A stretch of 64,000 nucleotides of DNA from Hyphomonadaceae bacterium UBA7672 (GCA_002483135.1 DLHI01000035.1:60448-124447), one strand, 5' to 3'. Counted from the stretch's first letter, positions 25,909 to 35,756 are shown. The notes: generated by a model not told the origin, from the sequence alone. Program-made: numbers and translations.

Positions 25909-27362
25909 AACTTTCTGAACTCGTTCCAAACCTTGCGCCCGGCCTCGCGTCCATCGAGATCACGGGGATCACCGCCGACAGCCGCAAGGTGAAGCCCGGC
26001 TTCCTGTTCGCGGCGCTGCAGGGCGTGGCGAAGGACGGGCGAGATTATATCGACACCGCAATCAAGGCAGGCGCTGTCGCCGTGCTGACGGATGATCGTC
26101 CGGGCGAGTGGGGTGTGCCTGCCGTGAAGTCAGCTGAGCCGCGCCTTGTGCTGGCTCAGGCCGCCGCCGCCTTCTTCCCGCAGCAGCCGGGCATCGTCGC
26201 GGCGGTTACCGGCACCAACGGCAAGAGCTCGACCGTCGATTTCCTGCGCCAGATCTGGGCGAGCATGGGTCGCAAGTCGGCGTCGATGGGTACGCTGGGC
26301 GCCATCGGTCCATCGGGCGTGATGGACCTCGGGCACACGACACCCGATCCCGTCGCGATCCACGAGACGCTGGCCAAACTCGCGCGCGAAGGCGTGACGC
26401 ATGCGGCGATGGAAGCCTCAAGTCACGGCCTATCGCAGTATCGTCTTCACGGTGTGAAACTGGCCGCCGGCGCCTTCACCAACCTCACGCAGGACCATCT
26501 CGACTATCACAAGGATTTCGACGACTACCGTCGCGCCAAGATGAAGCTGTTCTCCGAGCTGCTGCCCAGGGGCGCGCCGGCTGTCATCAACGCGGACAGC
26601 CCGGAGCTGGAAGCGTTCGAAGCTGTCGCGAAAGAGGCGGGCCTCAAGACGTTCACCGTCGGCTGGCGCGGCCGCGACCTGCGCATCTCCGAAGCCTTGC
26701 CGCGCGGAACGGGGCAGGACCTCGTGATCCAGTGGGGCGAGGGCGCGACGAACGAGCGCAAGATCCACCTGCCGCTGATCGGCGAATTCCAGGCGCTGAA
26801 CGCGCTGTGCGCCGCCGGTATCGCGATGGCGCTGGGTGATGATGTCCACGCCGTCCTCGACGGTCTGACCCAGCTCAAGGGCGTGCATGGCCGACTCGAA
26901 CTTGTCGGGCAGACGGCGGCGAAAGCGCCGGTGTTCGTCGACTATGCGCATACGCCGGACGGGTTGAATGTGTTGCTGCGCGCGGCGCGGCCACATGTGA
27001 GGGGCAAGCTGATCGTGATATTCGGCTGTGGCGGCGATCGCGATTCCACCAAACGCCCCATCATGGGCGATGTTGCGCGGCGCCTCGCCGACGAAGTGAT
27101 AATCACCGACGACAATCCGCGCTCCGAAGATCCGGCCTCGATCCGCGCCGCCATCCGCAAGGGCGCGCCGGATGCCAGCGAGATCGGCGATCGCGCCGCG
27201 GCCATCATCGAAGGCGTGCGCCGCCTCAAGGCGGGCGATGCGCTGCTGATTGCGGGCAAGGGTCACGAGACCGGGCAGATCGTGAAGGGCGTCACCATTC
27301 CCTTCTCGGATTTCGACGTGTCGCGCGCGGCGCTGAAGGATGTGGGAGGAATTGTTGGCTGA
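25905..27362 (+). CDS. murE: UDP-MurNAc-tripeptide synthetase MurE (meso-DAP adding)
   Basis: Cytosolic Mur ligase of 485 aa that adds the third residue of the stem peptide. ATP-binding loop VTGTNGKSSTVDF, MEASSHGLSQYRLHG and the C-terminal DDNPRSEDP are present. The DNPR motif indicates meso-diaminopimelate as the added amino acid, as expected for a Gram-negative bacterium. It overlaps ftsI by 4 bp and the probable murF start by 8 bp. Confidence 0.96.
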   Translation: MKLSELVPNLAPGLASIEITGITADSRKVKPGFLFAALQGVAKDGRDYIDTAIKAGAVAVLTDDRPGEWGVPAVKSAEPRLVLAQAAAAFFPQQPGIVAAVTGTNGKSSTVDFLRQIWASMGRKSASMGTLGAIGPSGVMDLGHTTPDPVAIHETLAKLAREGVTHAAMEASSHGLSQYRLHGVKLAAGAFTNLTQDHLDYHKDFDDYRRAKMKLFSELLPRGAPAVINADSPELEAFEAVAKEAGLKTFTVGWRGRDLRISEALPRGTGQDLVIQWGEGATNERKIHLPLIGEFQALNALCAAGIAMALGDDVHAVLDGLTQLKGVHGRLELVGQTAAKAPVFVDYAHTPDGLNVLLRAARPHVRGKLIVIFGCGGDRDSTKRPIMGDVARRLADEVIITDDNPRSEDPASIRAAIRKGAPDASEIGDRAAAIIEGVRRLKAGDALLIAGKGHETGQIVKGVTIPFSDFDVSRAALKDVGGIVG

Positions 27363-28782
27363 TACTCCCCTCTGGACCGCCGCCGAAGCCGCCGCCGCCA
27401 CAGGCGGCCGCGCGCAGGGCGACTGGGCGATCAACGGCGTGTCGATCGACACGCGCTCGCTCAAGCCGGGCGATCTGTTCGTCGCGCTCAAGGACGTGCG
27501 CGATGGCCATGACTTCGTGGACAATGCATTCGCCGGTGGCGCGGGCGCGGCCTTCGTCTCGCGCGATGTGCTGGGCGGCAAGCCGGGACTTATTGTCGAT
27601 GACGTCTTGCCGGCTCTGGAGCGTCTAGGGCTGGCGGCGCGCGCGCGGACGAGCGCGACCTGCGCGGCTGTCACGGGGTCGGTCGGCAAGACCAGTGTCA
27701 AGGAAATGCTGGCCCGCATCTTCCGCGCTGCGGGCCGCGCCCACTGGTCCGACAAGTCGTTCAACAATCACTGGGGCGTTCCCCTTACGCTCGCTCGCAT
27801 GGCGCGCGAGACGGAGCGTGCGATCTTCGAGATCGGCATGAACACCCCGGGCGAGATCGCACCGCGCTCCAACATGGTGCGCCCGCACCTCGCCATGATC
27901 ACGCGCATCGCGCCGGCCCACCTGCAGGGCATGGGCTCGGTGGAGGGCGTGGCGGATGAAAAGTCCCAGATATTCGCAGGTCTGGTCCCGGGCGGATCGG
28001 CTATCCTGCCGGTGAAGGACTATTTCTTCGAGCGCCTGAAGCGGCGCGCGCTGGAACTGCAGCCGACGGCGGAGGTTTTCACCTTTGGCGGCGCGCCGGA
28101 AAAGCATGCCGCTGCACCGGTTGCCTATGAAACGGACGGCTACACCTCGCGCATCACGGTCGACGTGATGGGCGAGAAGGTAATCGTCAGCCTCGATGCA
28201 GTGGGCGAGCATTGGGCCGTCAACGCTGCATTGGCCCTGATCGCGGCCACCATCACGGGCATCGCTCCGAGACATGCGGCCGAAGCGCTCTCTGGCTATG
28301 CGCCGCCGGCGGGGCGCGGCACCGCCGAGACGCTGACGCTGCCGCAGGGCGGCGAAGTGACGCTGGTCGACGACGCCTACAACGCCAATCCGGAATCCAT
28401 GCGCGCTGCCATCGAAGGCATGGCGCGCCGGCCGGGACGCAAGATCGTCGCGCTCGGCGAGATGCGGGAACTCGGCGAGGGAAGCGCTGCGCTTCACGCC
28501 GGGCTAGCTGGCGCAATCCTCTCCGCCAAGGTCTCGGCGGCGGTTCTGTCGGGCGAAGAGATGAAGCATCTCGCCGACGAACTGCGCGCGCGTGACGCAG
28601 GCATCAGAGTCGTTCATGTCACAGGTCCCGCAGAAGCGGCGGAACTCGTGAAAAGCTGGTTAGAACCGGCCGACGTGGTCTTGATCAAAGGCTCGAATGC
28701 ATCCGGCATGGCGCGTGTTGGAGTGGCGTTGCGGCAGATGAGCCAGAGCGCTGCCGGACCGCAGAAAGCGTCAGGGGCCTGA
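27355..28782 (+). CDS. murF: UDP-MurNAc-tripeptide:D-Ala-D-Ala ligase MurF
   Basis: Cytosolic Mur ligase of 475 aa that adds D-Ala-D-Ala to complete the pentapeptide. The ATP loop is VTGSVGKTSVKEML; SFNNHWGVPLTLARM, FEIGMNTPGEI and VDDAYNANPESMRAA are typical. I choose the TTG at 27355 because GGGAGGA lies just upstream at the right distance and the protein then begins (M)ADTPLWTAAEAA. An ATG at 27340 would place the ribosome site within murE without a better signal. It overlaps murE by 8 bp. Confidence 0.93.
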   Translation: MADTPLWTAAEAAAATGGRAQGDWAINGVSIDTRSLKPGDLFVALKDVRDGHDFVDNAFAGGAGAAFVSRDVLGGKPGLIVDDVLPALERLGLAARARTSATCAAVTGSVGKTSVKEMLARIFRAAGRAHWSDKSFNNHWGVPLTLARMARETERAIFEIGMNTPGEIAPRSNMVRPHLAMITRIAPAHLQGMGSVEGVADEKSQIFAGLVPGGSAILPVKDYFFERLKRRALELQPTAEVFTFGGAPEKHAAAPVAYETDGYTSRITVDVMGEKVIVSLDAVGEHWAVNAALALIAATITGIAPRHAAEALSGYAPPAGRGTAETLTLPQGGEVTLVDDAYNANPESMRAAIEGMARRPGRKIVALGEMRELGEGSAALHAGLAGAILSAKVSAAVLSGEEMKHLADELRARDAGIRVVHVTGPAEAAELVKSWLEPADVVLIKGSNASGMARVGVALRQMSQSAAGPQKASGA

Positions 28783-28783
28783 C

Positions 28784-29914
28784 ATGCTGTATGAACTTCT
28801 GTCGCCCTATGGCGGCGACCTGAACCTGTTCAGCTTCATCACCTTTCGCGTGGCGCTCGGCCTCGCGACGGGACTGCTCATCACGCTTCTGTTCGGCGCC
28901 CCGATGATTGCCTGGCTGCGGGCGCGTCAGGGCAAGGGCCAGCCCATTCGCACGGACGGACCCGAAAGCCATCAGTCCAAGAAGGGCACGCCCACCATGG
29001 GCGGCTTTCTCATCCTGCTCGGCATCTTGTCGGGCACGCTGCTGTGGGCTGATCTCGAGAACCAGTACATCTGGATTGTGCTGTTCGTGACGGTTGGCTT
29101 CTGCGGCGTCGGCTTCATCGACGATTACCAGAAGGTCACCAAGAAAGGCACGGCTGGCCTGTCCGGCAAGGTCCGCCTCCTGATGGAGTTCGTGATCGCC
29201 GGCATCGCAGTGTTCTGGATTTCGCACTACGCGCAGGAGACAACGGCGGCCGCCCTCGCCGACGGCACGCTAAAGGTTGAGCCGCTGCCGGGATACGCCA
29301 CGGGCCTCGCGCTGCCGTTCCTGAAAGATTTCATGTTCGACCTGACGATCTACGGCTTCATCGCCTTCGGGGCGTTCGTGATCGTGGGCGCGGGCAATGC
29401 GGTGAATTTCACCGACGGCCTCGATGGTCTCGCCATCGGCCCGGTGATGATTGCGGGCGCCACTTTCGGCTTCATCGCGTACGCCACCGGCACGCCGCGC
29501 TTTGCCGACTACCTCCTGCTGACCCCGACGCCGGGCACGGCCGAGCTCTCCGTTGTGATGGGATCGCTTGTCGGCGGGGGACTCGGCTTCCTCTGGTACA
29601 ACGCGCCGCCAGCCAAGGTGTTCATGGGCGACACCGGCTCGCTCGCGCTTGGCGGTTGCCTTGGCGCAATGGCGGTGTGCGTGAAGCACGAGATGGTGCT
29701 CGCCATTGTGGGCGGACTTTTCCTGTTCGAGGCGCTCTCCGTCATCATCCAGGTGCTGTACTTCAAGGCGACCGGAAAGCGCTTTTTCAAGATGGCTCCG
29801 GTCCACCACCATTTCGAAAAGCTCGGCTGGTCGGAACCCACGGTCGTCATCCGCTTCTGGATCATCGCCTTCCTGCTCGCGCTCGCGGGCCTCGCCACGC
29901 TGCGTCTGAGGTGA
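28784..29914 (+). CDS. mraY: Phospho-MurNAc-pentapeptide translocase MraY
   Basis: Integral membrane enzyme of 376 aa, about ten helices, that makes lipid I from undecaprenyl phosphate. Catalytic and binding motifs: GTPTMGGFLIL, FIDDYQKVTKK (Asp-Asp), NFTDGLDGLAIGP, FMGDTGSLALGG and the APVHHHFEKLGW loop. All invariant residues appear present. It follows murF by one base and precedes murD by seven. Confidence 0.97.
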   Translation: MLYELLSPYGGDLNLFSFITFRVALGLATGLLITLLFGAPMIAWLRARQGKGQPIRTDGPESHQSKKGTPTMGGFLILLGILSGTLLWADLENQYIWIVLFVTVGFCGVGFIDDYQKVTKKGTAGLSGKVRLLMEFVIAGIAVFWISHYAQETTAAALADGTLKVEPLPGYATGLALPFLKDFMFDLTIYGFIAFGAFVIVGAGNAVNFTDGLDGLAIGPVMIAGATFGFIAYATGTPRFADYLLLTPTPGTAELSVVMGSLVGGGLGFLWYNAPPAKVFMGDTGSLALGGCLGAMAVCVKHEMVLAIVGGLFLFEALSVIIQVLYFKATGKRFFKMAPVHHHFEKLGWSEPTVVIRFWIIAFLLALAGLATLRLR

Positions 29915-29921
29915 GACTGAA

Positions 29922-31340
29922 GTGATCCCGGTTCGCGCATTCGAGGGGAAAGAGGTCGCTGTGTTCGGCCTGGGCAGGTCGGGTATCGCGACCTGCAAGG
30001 CCCTCATGGCTGGCGGCGCTCGCGTGTGTGCGTGGGACGACAACGAGAACGCGCGCAAGGCGGCCGAAGCGGCCGGTGTGCCGCTGGTCGATCTCAACCG
30101 CCGCGACTGGCAGACCTTCGCAGCGCTTGTGCTGTCGCCGGGTATACCGTTGCGCTTCCCGGAGCCGCACCGCTTCGTGCGCATGGCGCAGATGCTGGGC
30201 GTTCCGGTGATCGGCGACATGGAGCTGTTCGCGCGCGCCGTGAACGAGCTCAAGGAAATCGATCGCCCGCGCATCGTCGGCATCACGGGCACCAACGGCA
30301 AATCGACCACCACCGCGCTGATCGGCCATATCCTGAAAGCCAACGGCAAGGATGTGCGCGTCGGCGGCAATATCGGCGTCGGTGTGCTCGATCTCGAAAA
30401 GCTGCACGGAGCGGCCATCTACGTGCTCGAATTGTCGAGCTACCAGCTCGATCTCGCGGAAACGCTGCGCTGTGACGTCGCCGTGATGCTGAACCTGTCC
30501 CCCGATCACCTGTCGCGCCATGGCGGCATGGACGGATATGTCAGCGCCAAGCGCCGCATCTTCCGCAACCAGCGACCGGAAGACGTCGCCATCGTCGGCG
30601 TTGACGATACGCGCTCGGGCGTAATGGCGACGCAGCTGTCGTGCGAGGGCCTCCGCCGCGTCATCCCGGTGTCGGCTGAATATGGCCTCGGCCGTGGCGT
30701 CGCCGTGCTGGATGGCATGCTGCAGGACTCGCTGTCGGGCCGCGCCGAGCCTCCGGTGGATGTCTCCACCGCGCGCGCGCTTCCTGGTCGTCACAACCAC
30801 CAGAACATCGCCGCCGCCTATGCCGCCTGCCGGGCGCTGGGTCTTGAGTCGTCCGATATCATTGCCGCGATCCTGACCTTCCCCGGCCTGCCGCATCGCC
30901 TGGAGGCGATCGGCGCGATCGAAGGCGTGCGCTTCATCAATGACTCCAAAGCGACCAACGCCCAGGCGGCCGAGCAGGCGATCCGCGCCTTCCCGAACGC
31001 GTACTGGATTGTCGGCGGCCGTCCGAAGGAAGAGGGGATCGACGATCTTGCGCCGCTCTTTGGCCAGATCCGCAAGGCGTACCTGATCGGGGAGTCCACT
31101 GAGGCGTTTGCCCGCGCCCTCGCCGACAAGCTCGACCACGTGAAGTGCCGGACGCTGGACGTGGCGGTCGAGGCGGCCTTCAACGATGCGCGTGCGAGTG
31201 GTGAAGCCAACCCCGTTGTCCTGTTCTCGCCCGCCTGCGCCAGCTTCGACCAATTCCGCGACTTTGAGCAACGCGGGCAGGCCTTCCGGCAGGAAGCTTC
31301 GAAGCTGGTCAAGCGACGCACGCCGACCGAACCGGCCTAG
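29922..31340 (+). CDS. murD: UDP-MurNAc-L-alanine:D-glutamate ligase MurD
   Basis: Cytosolic Mur ligase of 472 aa that adds D-glutamate. The N-terminal VAVFGLGRSGIATCKAL is the UDP-binding Rossmann segment. GITGTNGKSTTTALI is the ATP loop, and ELSSYQLDLAETL, LNLSPDHLSRHG and FINDSKATNAQAAEQA are hallmarks. The start is GTG at 29922 by frame and spacing. It lies in the tight mraY-murD-ftsW-murG run. Confidence 0.95.
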   Translation: MIPVRAFEGKEVAVFGLGRSGIATCKALMAGGARVCAWDDNENARKAAEAAGVPLVDLNRRDWQTFAALVLSPGIPLRFPEPHRFVRMAQMLGVPVIGDMELFARAVNELKEIDRPRIVGITGTNGKSTTTALIGHILKANGKDVRVGGNIGVGVLDLEKLHGAAIYVLELSSYQLDLAETLRCDVAVMLNLSPDHLSRHGGMDGYVSAKRRIFRNQRPEDVAIVGVDDTRSGVMATQLSCEGLRRVIPVSAEYGLGRGVAVLDGMLQDSLSGRAEPPVDVSTARALPGRHNHQNIAAAYAACRALGLESSDIIAAILTFPGLPHRLEAIGAIEGVRFINDSKATNAQAAEQAIRAFPNAYWIVGGRPKEEGIDDLAPLFGQIRKAYLIGESTEAFARALADKLDHVKCRTLDVAVEAAFNDARASGEANPVVLFSPACASFDQFRDFEQRGQAFRQEASKLVKRRTPTEPA

Positions 31341-31349
31341 GCCAGCGTC

Positions 31350-32498
31350 ATGCAGGTGTTTCGCAGGTCCGACAGGTCGCCCATCGCCGAATGGTGGCGC
31401 ACCGTGGACAAGGGGCTGATTGCAGCGTCCCTAATCCTGCTCGGGGCGGGCATGGTGCTGTCACTCGCGGCGGGCCCGGCCGCGGCCAGCAAGCTGAAAC
31501 TCGATGACCCGTTCCACTTCGTTTATCGCCACGCTGCCTTTGTCGTTGTTGCTGCGGGTGTGCTGGTGGGAACCTCGCTGTTGAGCCCGGTGTGGGCGCG
31601 GCGAGTGTGTGGGCTGCTGTTCGTGTCCTGCTTCCTGCTGATGGCGGGGTTGCTCGTCTTTGGTCACGAGGCGAAAGGTGCGAAGCGCTGGCTCTATCTA
31701 TGGGGCACGACGTTCCAGCCATCGGAGATCGTGAAACCCGCGCTGGTGGTGATGGTGGCGTGGCTGCTGGCGCAGCGGGAAAAGTTCCCGGCCGGGCCGT
31801 GGGCGCCGATCGCTTTCGCCTTTTTCGCGGCAACGGTCGGCCTCTTGCTTCTTCAGCCGGATGTGGGGCAGGCGGCGCTGCTGACCGCGGCGTTTGTCAT
31901 CGTCTTCTTCGTTACCGGGCTCCCGTGGATATGGGCGACAGGCTTCGTCGTGGGCGGGTCGTTGATCGGCGGCGGACTTTACATGCTGCTGCCTCACGTA
32001 CGCTTCCGCATCAATTCCTTCCTCAATCCCGATGCGCATGACACCTTCCAGATCGACGTGGCGCGCATGGCGATCGAGCGTGGCGGCATGTTCGGCGTGG
32101 GTCCAGGCGAGGGGCGCGTGAAGCGCATCCTGCCGGACGCCCACACCGATTTCATCTATTCAGTTGCGGGCGAAGAGTTCGGCCTCCTCCTGCTCGCGTT
32201 GCTGACGCTGCTGTTCGCGGTGATCTCGATCAAGGGCGTGATGGACGCCTCGCGCCAGAAGGACACGTATCAGCGTGCGGCTGGGGTCGGGCTATATTCC
32301 GTCTTCGGCCTACAGGCGGCGGTGAACATGGCGGTGAACCTGTCGCTCATTCCGCCGAAGGGCATGACTCTGCCGCTTGTATCGTCGGGTGGATCGTCGC
32401 TTCTGGGCAGCGCGCTGACGCTTGGCCTCGCGCTGGCGCTCACCCGCAAGCAACCTGAAACCTCCCTCTCCCATCTTGCTCATCTGAGGCATGCATGA
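31350..32498 (+). CDS. ftsW: Septal peptidoglycan polymerase FtsW (SEDS family)
   Basis: SEDS glycosyltransferase of 382 aa and the partner of FtsI in septal wall synthesis. Polytopic, with AKRWLYLWGTTFQPSEIVKPA, LLQPDVGQAALL, GEGRVKRILPDAHTDFIYSV and the C-terminal PPKGMTLPLVSSGGSS motif. These residues separate it from RodA, which ends in LPLISYGGTA. Its stop overlaps murG by 4 bp. Confidence 0.95.
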   Translation: MQVFRRSDRSPIAEWWRTVDKGLIAASLILLGAGMVLSLAAGPAAASKLKLDDPFHFVYRHAAFVVVAAGVLVGTSLLSPVWARRVCGLLFVSCFLLMAGLLVFGHEAKGAKRWLYLWGTTFQPSEIVKPALVVMVAWLLAQREKFPAGPWAPIAFAFFAATVGLLLLQPDVGQAALLTAAFVIVFFVTGLPWIWATGFVVGGSLIGGGLYMLLPHVRFRINSFLNPDAHDTFQIDVARMAIERGGMFGVGPGEGRVKRILPDAHTDFIYSVAGEEFGLLLLALLTLLFAVISIKGVMDASRQKDTYQRAAGVGLYSVFGLQAAVNMAVNLSLIPPKGMTLPLVSSGGSSLLGSALTLGLALALTRKQPETSLSHLAHLRHA

Positions 32499-33613
32499 CC
32501 GCGCCTGTTTCGAAGCCCCTCGTCGTTGTCGCAGCCGGCGGAACAGGCGGGCACATGTTTCCCGCGCAGGCGTTCGCCGACGAAATGCATGCGCGCGGCT
32601 GGCAGGTGGCGCTGGTGACGGATGAGCGCGGCAAGAAGTACGCGACCAACTTCCCGGCCGACTGGCGGCTGGAAGTGGAAGCTGCAACGTTTGGATCGAA
32701 GATGCCGCACAAGCTGATCGCCTCAGCGCTGAAGCTGCGCAAGGGCACGGCCGAGGCGCGGCGTAATTTCGAGAAGACCAAGCCGAAGCTGATCGCAGGC
32801 TTTGGCGGCTATCCCAGCTATCCCTCGCTGTCGGCGGCGCGCGCGATGGGATTGCCGATCATCATTCACGAGCAGAACTCCGTGCTGGGCCGTGTGAACC
32901 GGCTATTTGCCAAGAGCGCGAAGTTCGTCGCTTGCGGGTTCGACCGGCTGGATCGCCTGCCGCCCGGCGCCGAAGCCTCGAAGCGCGTTGTGGGCAATCC
33001 AGTGCGCAACGCCATCAAGGCCGTGCGCGAGACGGCGTATCCCGAACTGTCGGACACCGGGCCGCTCAATATTCTCATCACCGGTGGAAGCCAGGGCGCG
33101 CGCCTGTTCGGTGAAGTGATCCCTAAAGCCATCGTGTCACTGCCCGAGGCGCAACGCGCCCGGCTGCATGTCGTACAGCAGGCGCGCGAAGAACAGCTGG
33201 AGGCCGTGCGCGGCGCCTACGCCCAAGCCGGCATCAAGGCGACGGTTGAGTCGTTCTTCTCCAACATGCACGAGCGGCTGGCGGCGGCGCATCTTGTCAT
33301 TGCACGCTCCGGCGCAGGCACAGTGACGGAGCTGGCGATCGCCGGGCGTCCGTCAATCCTGATCCCGCTCGGCATCGCGATGGACGACCACCAGACGGCG
33401 AATGCCGAAGGCATGGTGACGGGGGCAGCGGCCGATGTGGTGCCCGAGCCGGTGTTCACGGTCGAAACATTCGCGCCGCTACTGTTGGAGCGGATCAGCA
33501 ATGCAGGCGTCCTGCGCGCCCGCGCGAAGGCCGCCTGGCAGCTGGGCAAACCGAACGCCGCGCGCGAACTTGCCGATCTCGCGGAGCAGGCTGCAGGTGT
33601 GAAGGCGGGGTGA
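32495..33613 (+). CDS. murG: Lipid II synthase MurG
   Basis: Peripheral membrane GT28 glycosyltransferase of 372 aa that adds GlcNAc to lipid I. AAGGTGGHMFPAQAFADEM is the first glycine loop, GFGGYPSYPSLSAA and IHEQNSVLGRVNR the second, ITGGSQGARLFGEVIP the third, and ARSGAGTVTELAIAGRPSILIP is the UDP-GlcNAc site. It overlaps ftsW by 4 bp. After it the operon is interrupted by a DsrE-like gene with its own upstream box. Confidence 0.96.
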   Translation: MTAPVSKPLVVVAAGGTGGHMFPAQAFADEMHARGWQVALVTDERGKKYATNFPADWRLEVEAATFGSKMPHKLIASALKLRKGTAEARRNFEKTKPKLIAGFGGYPSYPSLSAARAMGLPIIIHEQNSVLGRVNRLFAKSAKFVACGFDRLDRLPPGAEASKRVVGNPVRNAIKAVRETAYPELSDTGPLNILITGGSQGARLFGEVIPKAIVSLPEAQRARLHVVQQAREEQLEAVRGAYAQAGIKATVESFFSNMHERLAAAHLVIARSGAGTVTELAIAGRPSILIPLGIAMDDHQTANAEGMVTGAAADVVPEPVFTVETFAPLLLERISNAGVLRARAKAAWQLGKPNAARELADLAEQAAGVKAG

Positions 33614-33666
33614 CGTCGGACACGAGAACCGCGCTCCATCACGAGTCCGTCATAGGTCGGGCAAGC

Positions 33667-33680
33667 TTGATCAGCATCAA
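33667..33680 (+). promoter_or_regulatory. FNR/FixK-type box before the DsrE-like gene
   Basis: TTGAT-N4-ATCAA, an exact match to the FNR/FixK-family consensus, extended by two further paired bases on each side. It lies between murG and the DsrE-like gene, centred 65 bp before its start codon. Regulation by an oxygen-responsive Crp/Fnr protein is inferred. Confidence 0.65.
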
Positions 33681-33738
33681 GCAAACTTTGGCCCCCACCT
33701 GAAAACATGAGACAACTCTAATATAAGGAGATTGTCGC

Positions 33739-34215
33739 ATGCAACCGTTCCAATCGTTCTCCGGCCGCATACTCGCGGCAGTACTTGCTGCGGCGCCGCT
33801 GGTCGCAGGTTGTGCGTCCCTTGCGGCGGGGCCTGCCGTCGCGCAGCAGGTCCAAAGTCAGAAGATCGTCGTGCACCTTGGGAGCTTCACCAACGATCTG
33901 CACTCGGCCTTCATGGCGTTCTCGCTCGCAACCAACATGCAGAAAGCCGGCGCAAGTGTGACTGTGTTCCTGGATCGTGAGGGTGTGCGTCTGGCGGATC
34001 AGCGCGAGCGCGGCGACCTGACTTGGGGCGACAGCGGCCCGATTTCCAAGGCGATGTCCGATTTCGTCGCCGCTGGCGGCAAGGTCGTCGTCTGTCCGCA
34101 CTGCGCAGAACTGGCAGGGATGACGGCCTCCAATCTGCGCCCCGGCGCGACTCTGGCCAGCCATCAGGACGTGGCCTCCCTCATGATTGACGCCGACAAG
34201 GTGATCGACTTCTAG
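33739..34215 (+). CDS. Exported DsrE/DsrF-like protein
   Basis: Protein of 158 aa with a signal peptide and possible lipobox (LVAGC, Cys near 25, with an AVAQQ signal-peptidase-I-like site further on). The mature part is a DsrE-like sulfur-relay fold: KIVVHLGSFTNDLHSAFMAF, GASVTVFLDREGVRL, then GGKVVVCPHCAELAG with Cys residues in CPHC, and DADKVIDF at the end. DsrE proteins carry or transfer sulfane sulfur. Here it is exported and sits inside the dcw cluster between murG and murC. A good RBS (AAGGAG at 33725) and an FNR-type box upstream suggest independent expression. Confidence 0.85.
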   Translation: MQPFQSFSGRILAAVLAAAPLVAGCASLAAGPAVAQQVQSQKIVVHLGSFTNDLHSAFMAFSLATNMQKAGASVTVFLDREGVRLADQRERGDLTWGDSGPISKAMSDFVAAGGKVVVCPHCAELAGMTASNLRPGATLASHQDVASLMIDADKVIDF

Positions 34216-34325
34216 GCCGTCGACCGCAGACTGCGAAGGTGACGCTGCGGGCTCTCCGTTCGGGCCTGCAGCGAGCCGTCGTTCTGATCTTGCCGAGCGG
34301 GCGGCAGGTGTGTCAGCAAAGGCGA

Positions 34326-35741
34326 ATGCGCAGAACAATCCCCTTCGACGTCGGTGCGGTCCATTTCGTGGGCATTGGCGGCATTGGCATGTCGGGCATT
34401 GCCGAGGTGATGATCAACCTTGGCTATCAGGTTTCCGGCTCGGACATGAAGGCGAGCGCCAACACCGATCGCCTGGCCAAGCGCGGCGCGAAGATCATGA
34501 TAGGTCACAAGGCCGAGAATATCGAAGGCGTTGGCGCGCTGGTGATCTCGACCGCGATCAAGGGCGGCAACCCGGAAGTCGATGCGGCGCGAGCGCGGGC
34601 CATCCCGGTGGTGCGGCGGGCCGACATGCTGGCGGAACTCATCCGCCTGAAATGGACTGTCGCGATCGCCGGTACGCACGGCAAGACGACGACGACATCA
34701 ATGGTGGCGGCGCTGCTCGATGGCGTAGGGCTCGACCCCACCGTGATCAATGGCGGCGTGATCAACGCCTATGCCTCGAACGCAAAGCTCGGGCAGGGCG
34801 AGTGGATGGTGGTGGAGGCCGACGAGAGCGACGGCACGTTCACCAAGCTGCGCCCCACCGTCTGCATCGTGACGAATATCGATCCCGAGCACATGGATCA
34901 CTACGGCTCGATGGAAGCTTTGCGGAAGGGCTTTGATACTTTCGTCGAGAACCTACCGTTCTATGGCTTCGCCGTGCTGTGCGCCGACCATCCCGAAGTG
35001 CAGGCGCTCGCCTCGCGCATCCCCGATCGCCGCCGCATCACCTATGGCTTCAATCCGCAATCCGATCTCTGGGCGGTCAACGTCCGCTCGGAGGCGACCG
35101 GCTCCACGTTCGATCTCGTACTGCGCGCGCGCGGCGAGGCGGATCAGACGCGCTGGGTGGGCCTGAAGCTTCCGATGGCGGGACGGCACAACGTGCAGAA
35201 CTCGCTGGCCGCCATTGCCGTCGCGCGCGAGCTGGGCGGCACGGAAGAACAGATCCGCGCGGCCCTGCTGAAATTCGGCGGCGTGAAACGTCGCTTCACG
35301 CCGGTGGGCGAATGGAATGGCGTGCGCATTATCGACGACTATGGTCACCACCCGGTCGAGATCGCCGCCGTACTGAAGGCTGCGCGCGACGTTCAGGGGC
35401 GCGAGAAGCGCGTGATCGCCGTGGTGCAGCCGCACCGCTATACGCGCCTGCGCGACCTGTTCGAGCAGTTCGCGACATGCCTGAACGATGCGGACGACGT
35501 GATCATTGCGCCAGTCTATGCTGCGGGCGAGCAGCCGATCGATGGGATCAGCCATGAGAGCCTGGTGAAGGAACTCATCAATCACGGCCACCGCTCGGCG
35601 CGGGCCATCGGGAACCTGACGGAATTGCCGTCGGAGATCCGCAAATCGATACGAACCGGGGACGAAATGGTGGTCTGCCTTGGTGCGGGCGACATCACGT
35701 CTCATGCCAATTCGCTCGCCGATGAGCTGAAGAAGGGCTGA
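34326..35741 (+). CDS. murC: UDP-MurNAc:L-alanine ligase MurC
   Basis: First Mur ligase of the pathway, 471 aa, cytosolic. VHFVGIGGIGMSGIAEVM is the N-terminal nucleotide fold; AGTHGKTTTTSMVAALL is the ATP loop; EADESDGTF, TNIDPEHMDHYG and IIDDYGHHPVEIAAVL are hallmarks. The start at 34326 (MRRTIPFDVGAVHF) follows AAAGG at good spacing; the in-frame ATG at 34239 would add 29 residues without family support. It is separated from murG by the DsrE-like gene. Confidence 0.95.
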   Translation: MRRTIPFDVGAVHFVGIGGIGMSGIAEVMINLGYQVSGSDMKASANTDRLAKRGAKIMIGHKAENIEGVGALVISTAIKGGNPEVDAARARAIPVVRRADMLAELIRLKWTVAIAGTHGKTTTTSMVAALLDGVGLDPTVINGGVINAYASNAKLGQGEWMVVEADESDGTFTKLRPTVCIVTNIDPEHMDHYGSMEALRKGFDTFVENLPFYGFAVLCADHPEVQALASRIPDRRRITYGFNPQSDLWAVNVRSEATGSTFDLVLRARGEADQTRWVGLKLPMAGRHNVQNSLAAIAVARELGGTEEQIRAALLKFGGVKRRFTPVGEWNGVRIIDDYGHHPVEIAAVLKAARDVQGREKRVIAVVQPHRYTRLRDLFEQFATCLNDADDVIIAPVYAAGEQPIDGISHESLVKELINHGHRSARAIGNLTELPSEIRKSIRTGDEMVVCLGAGDITSHANSLADELKKG

Positions 35742-35756
35742 CGGACCCGGCATTTC

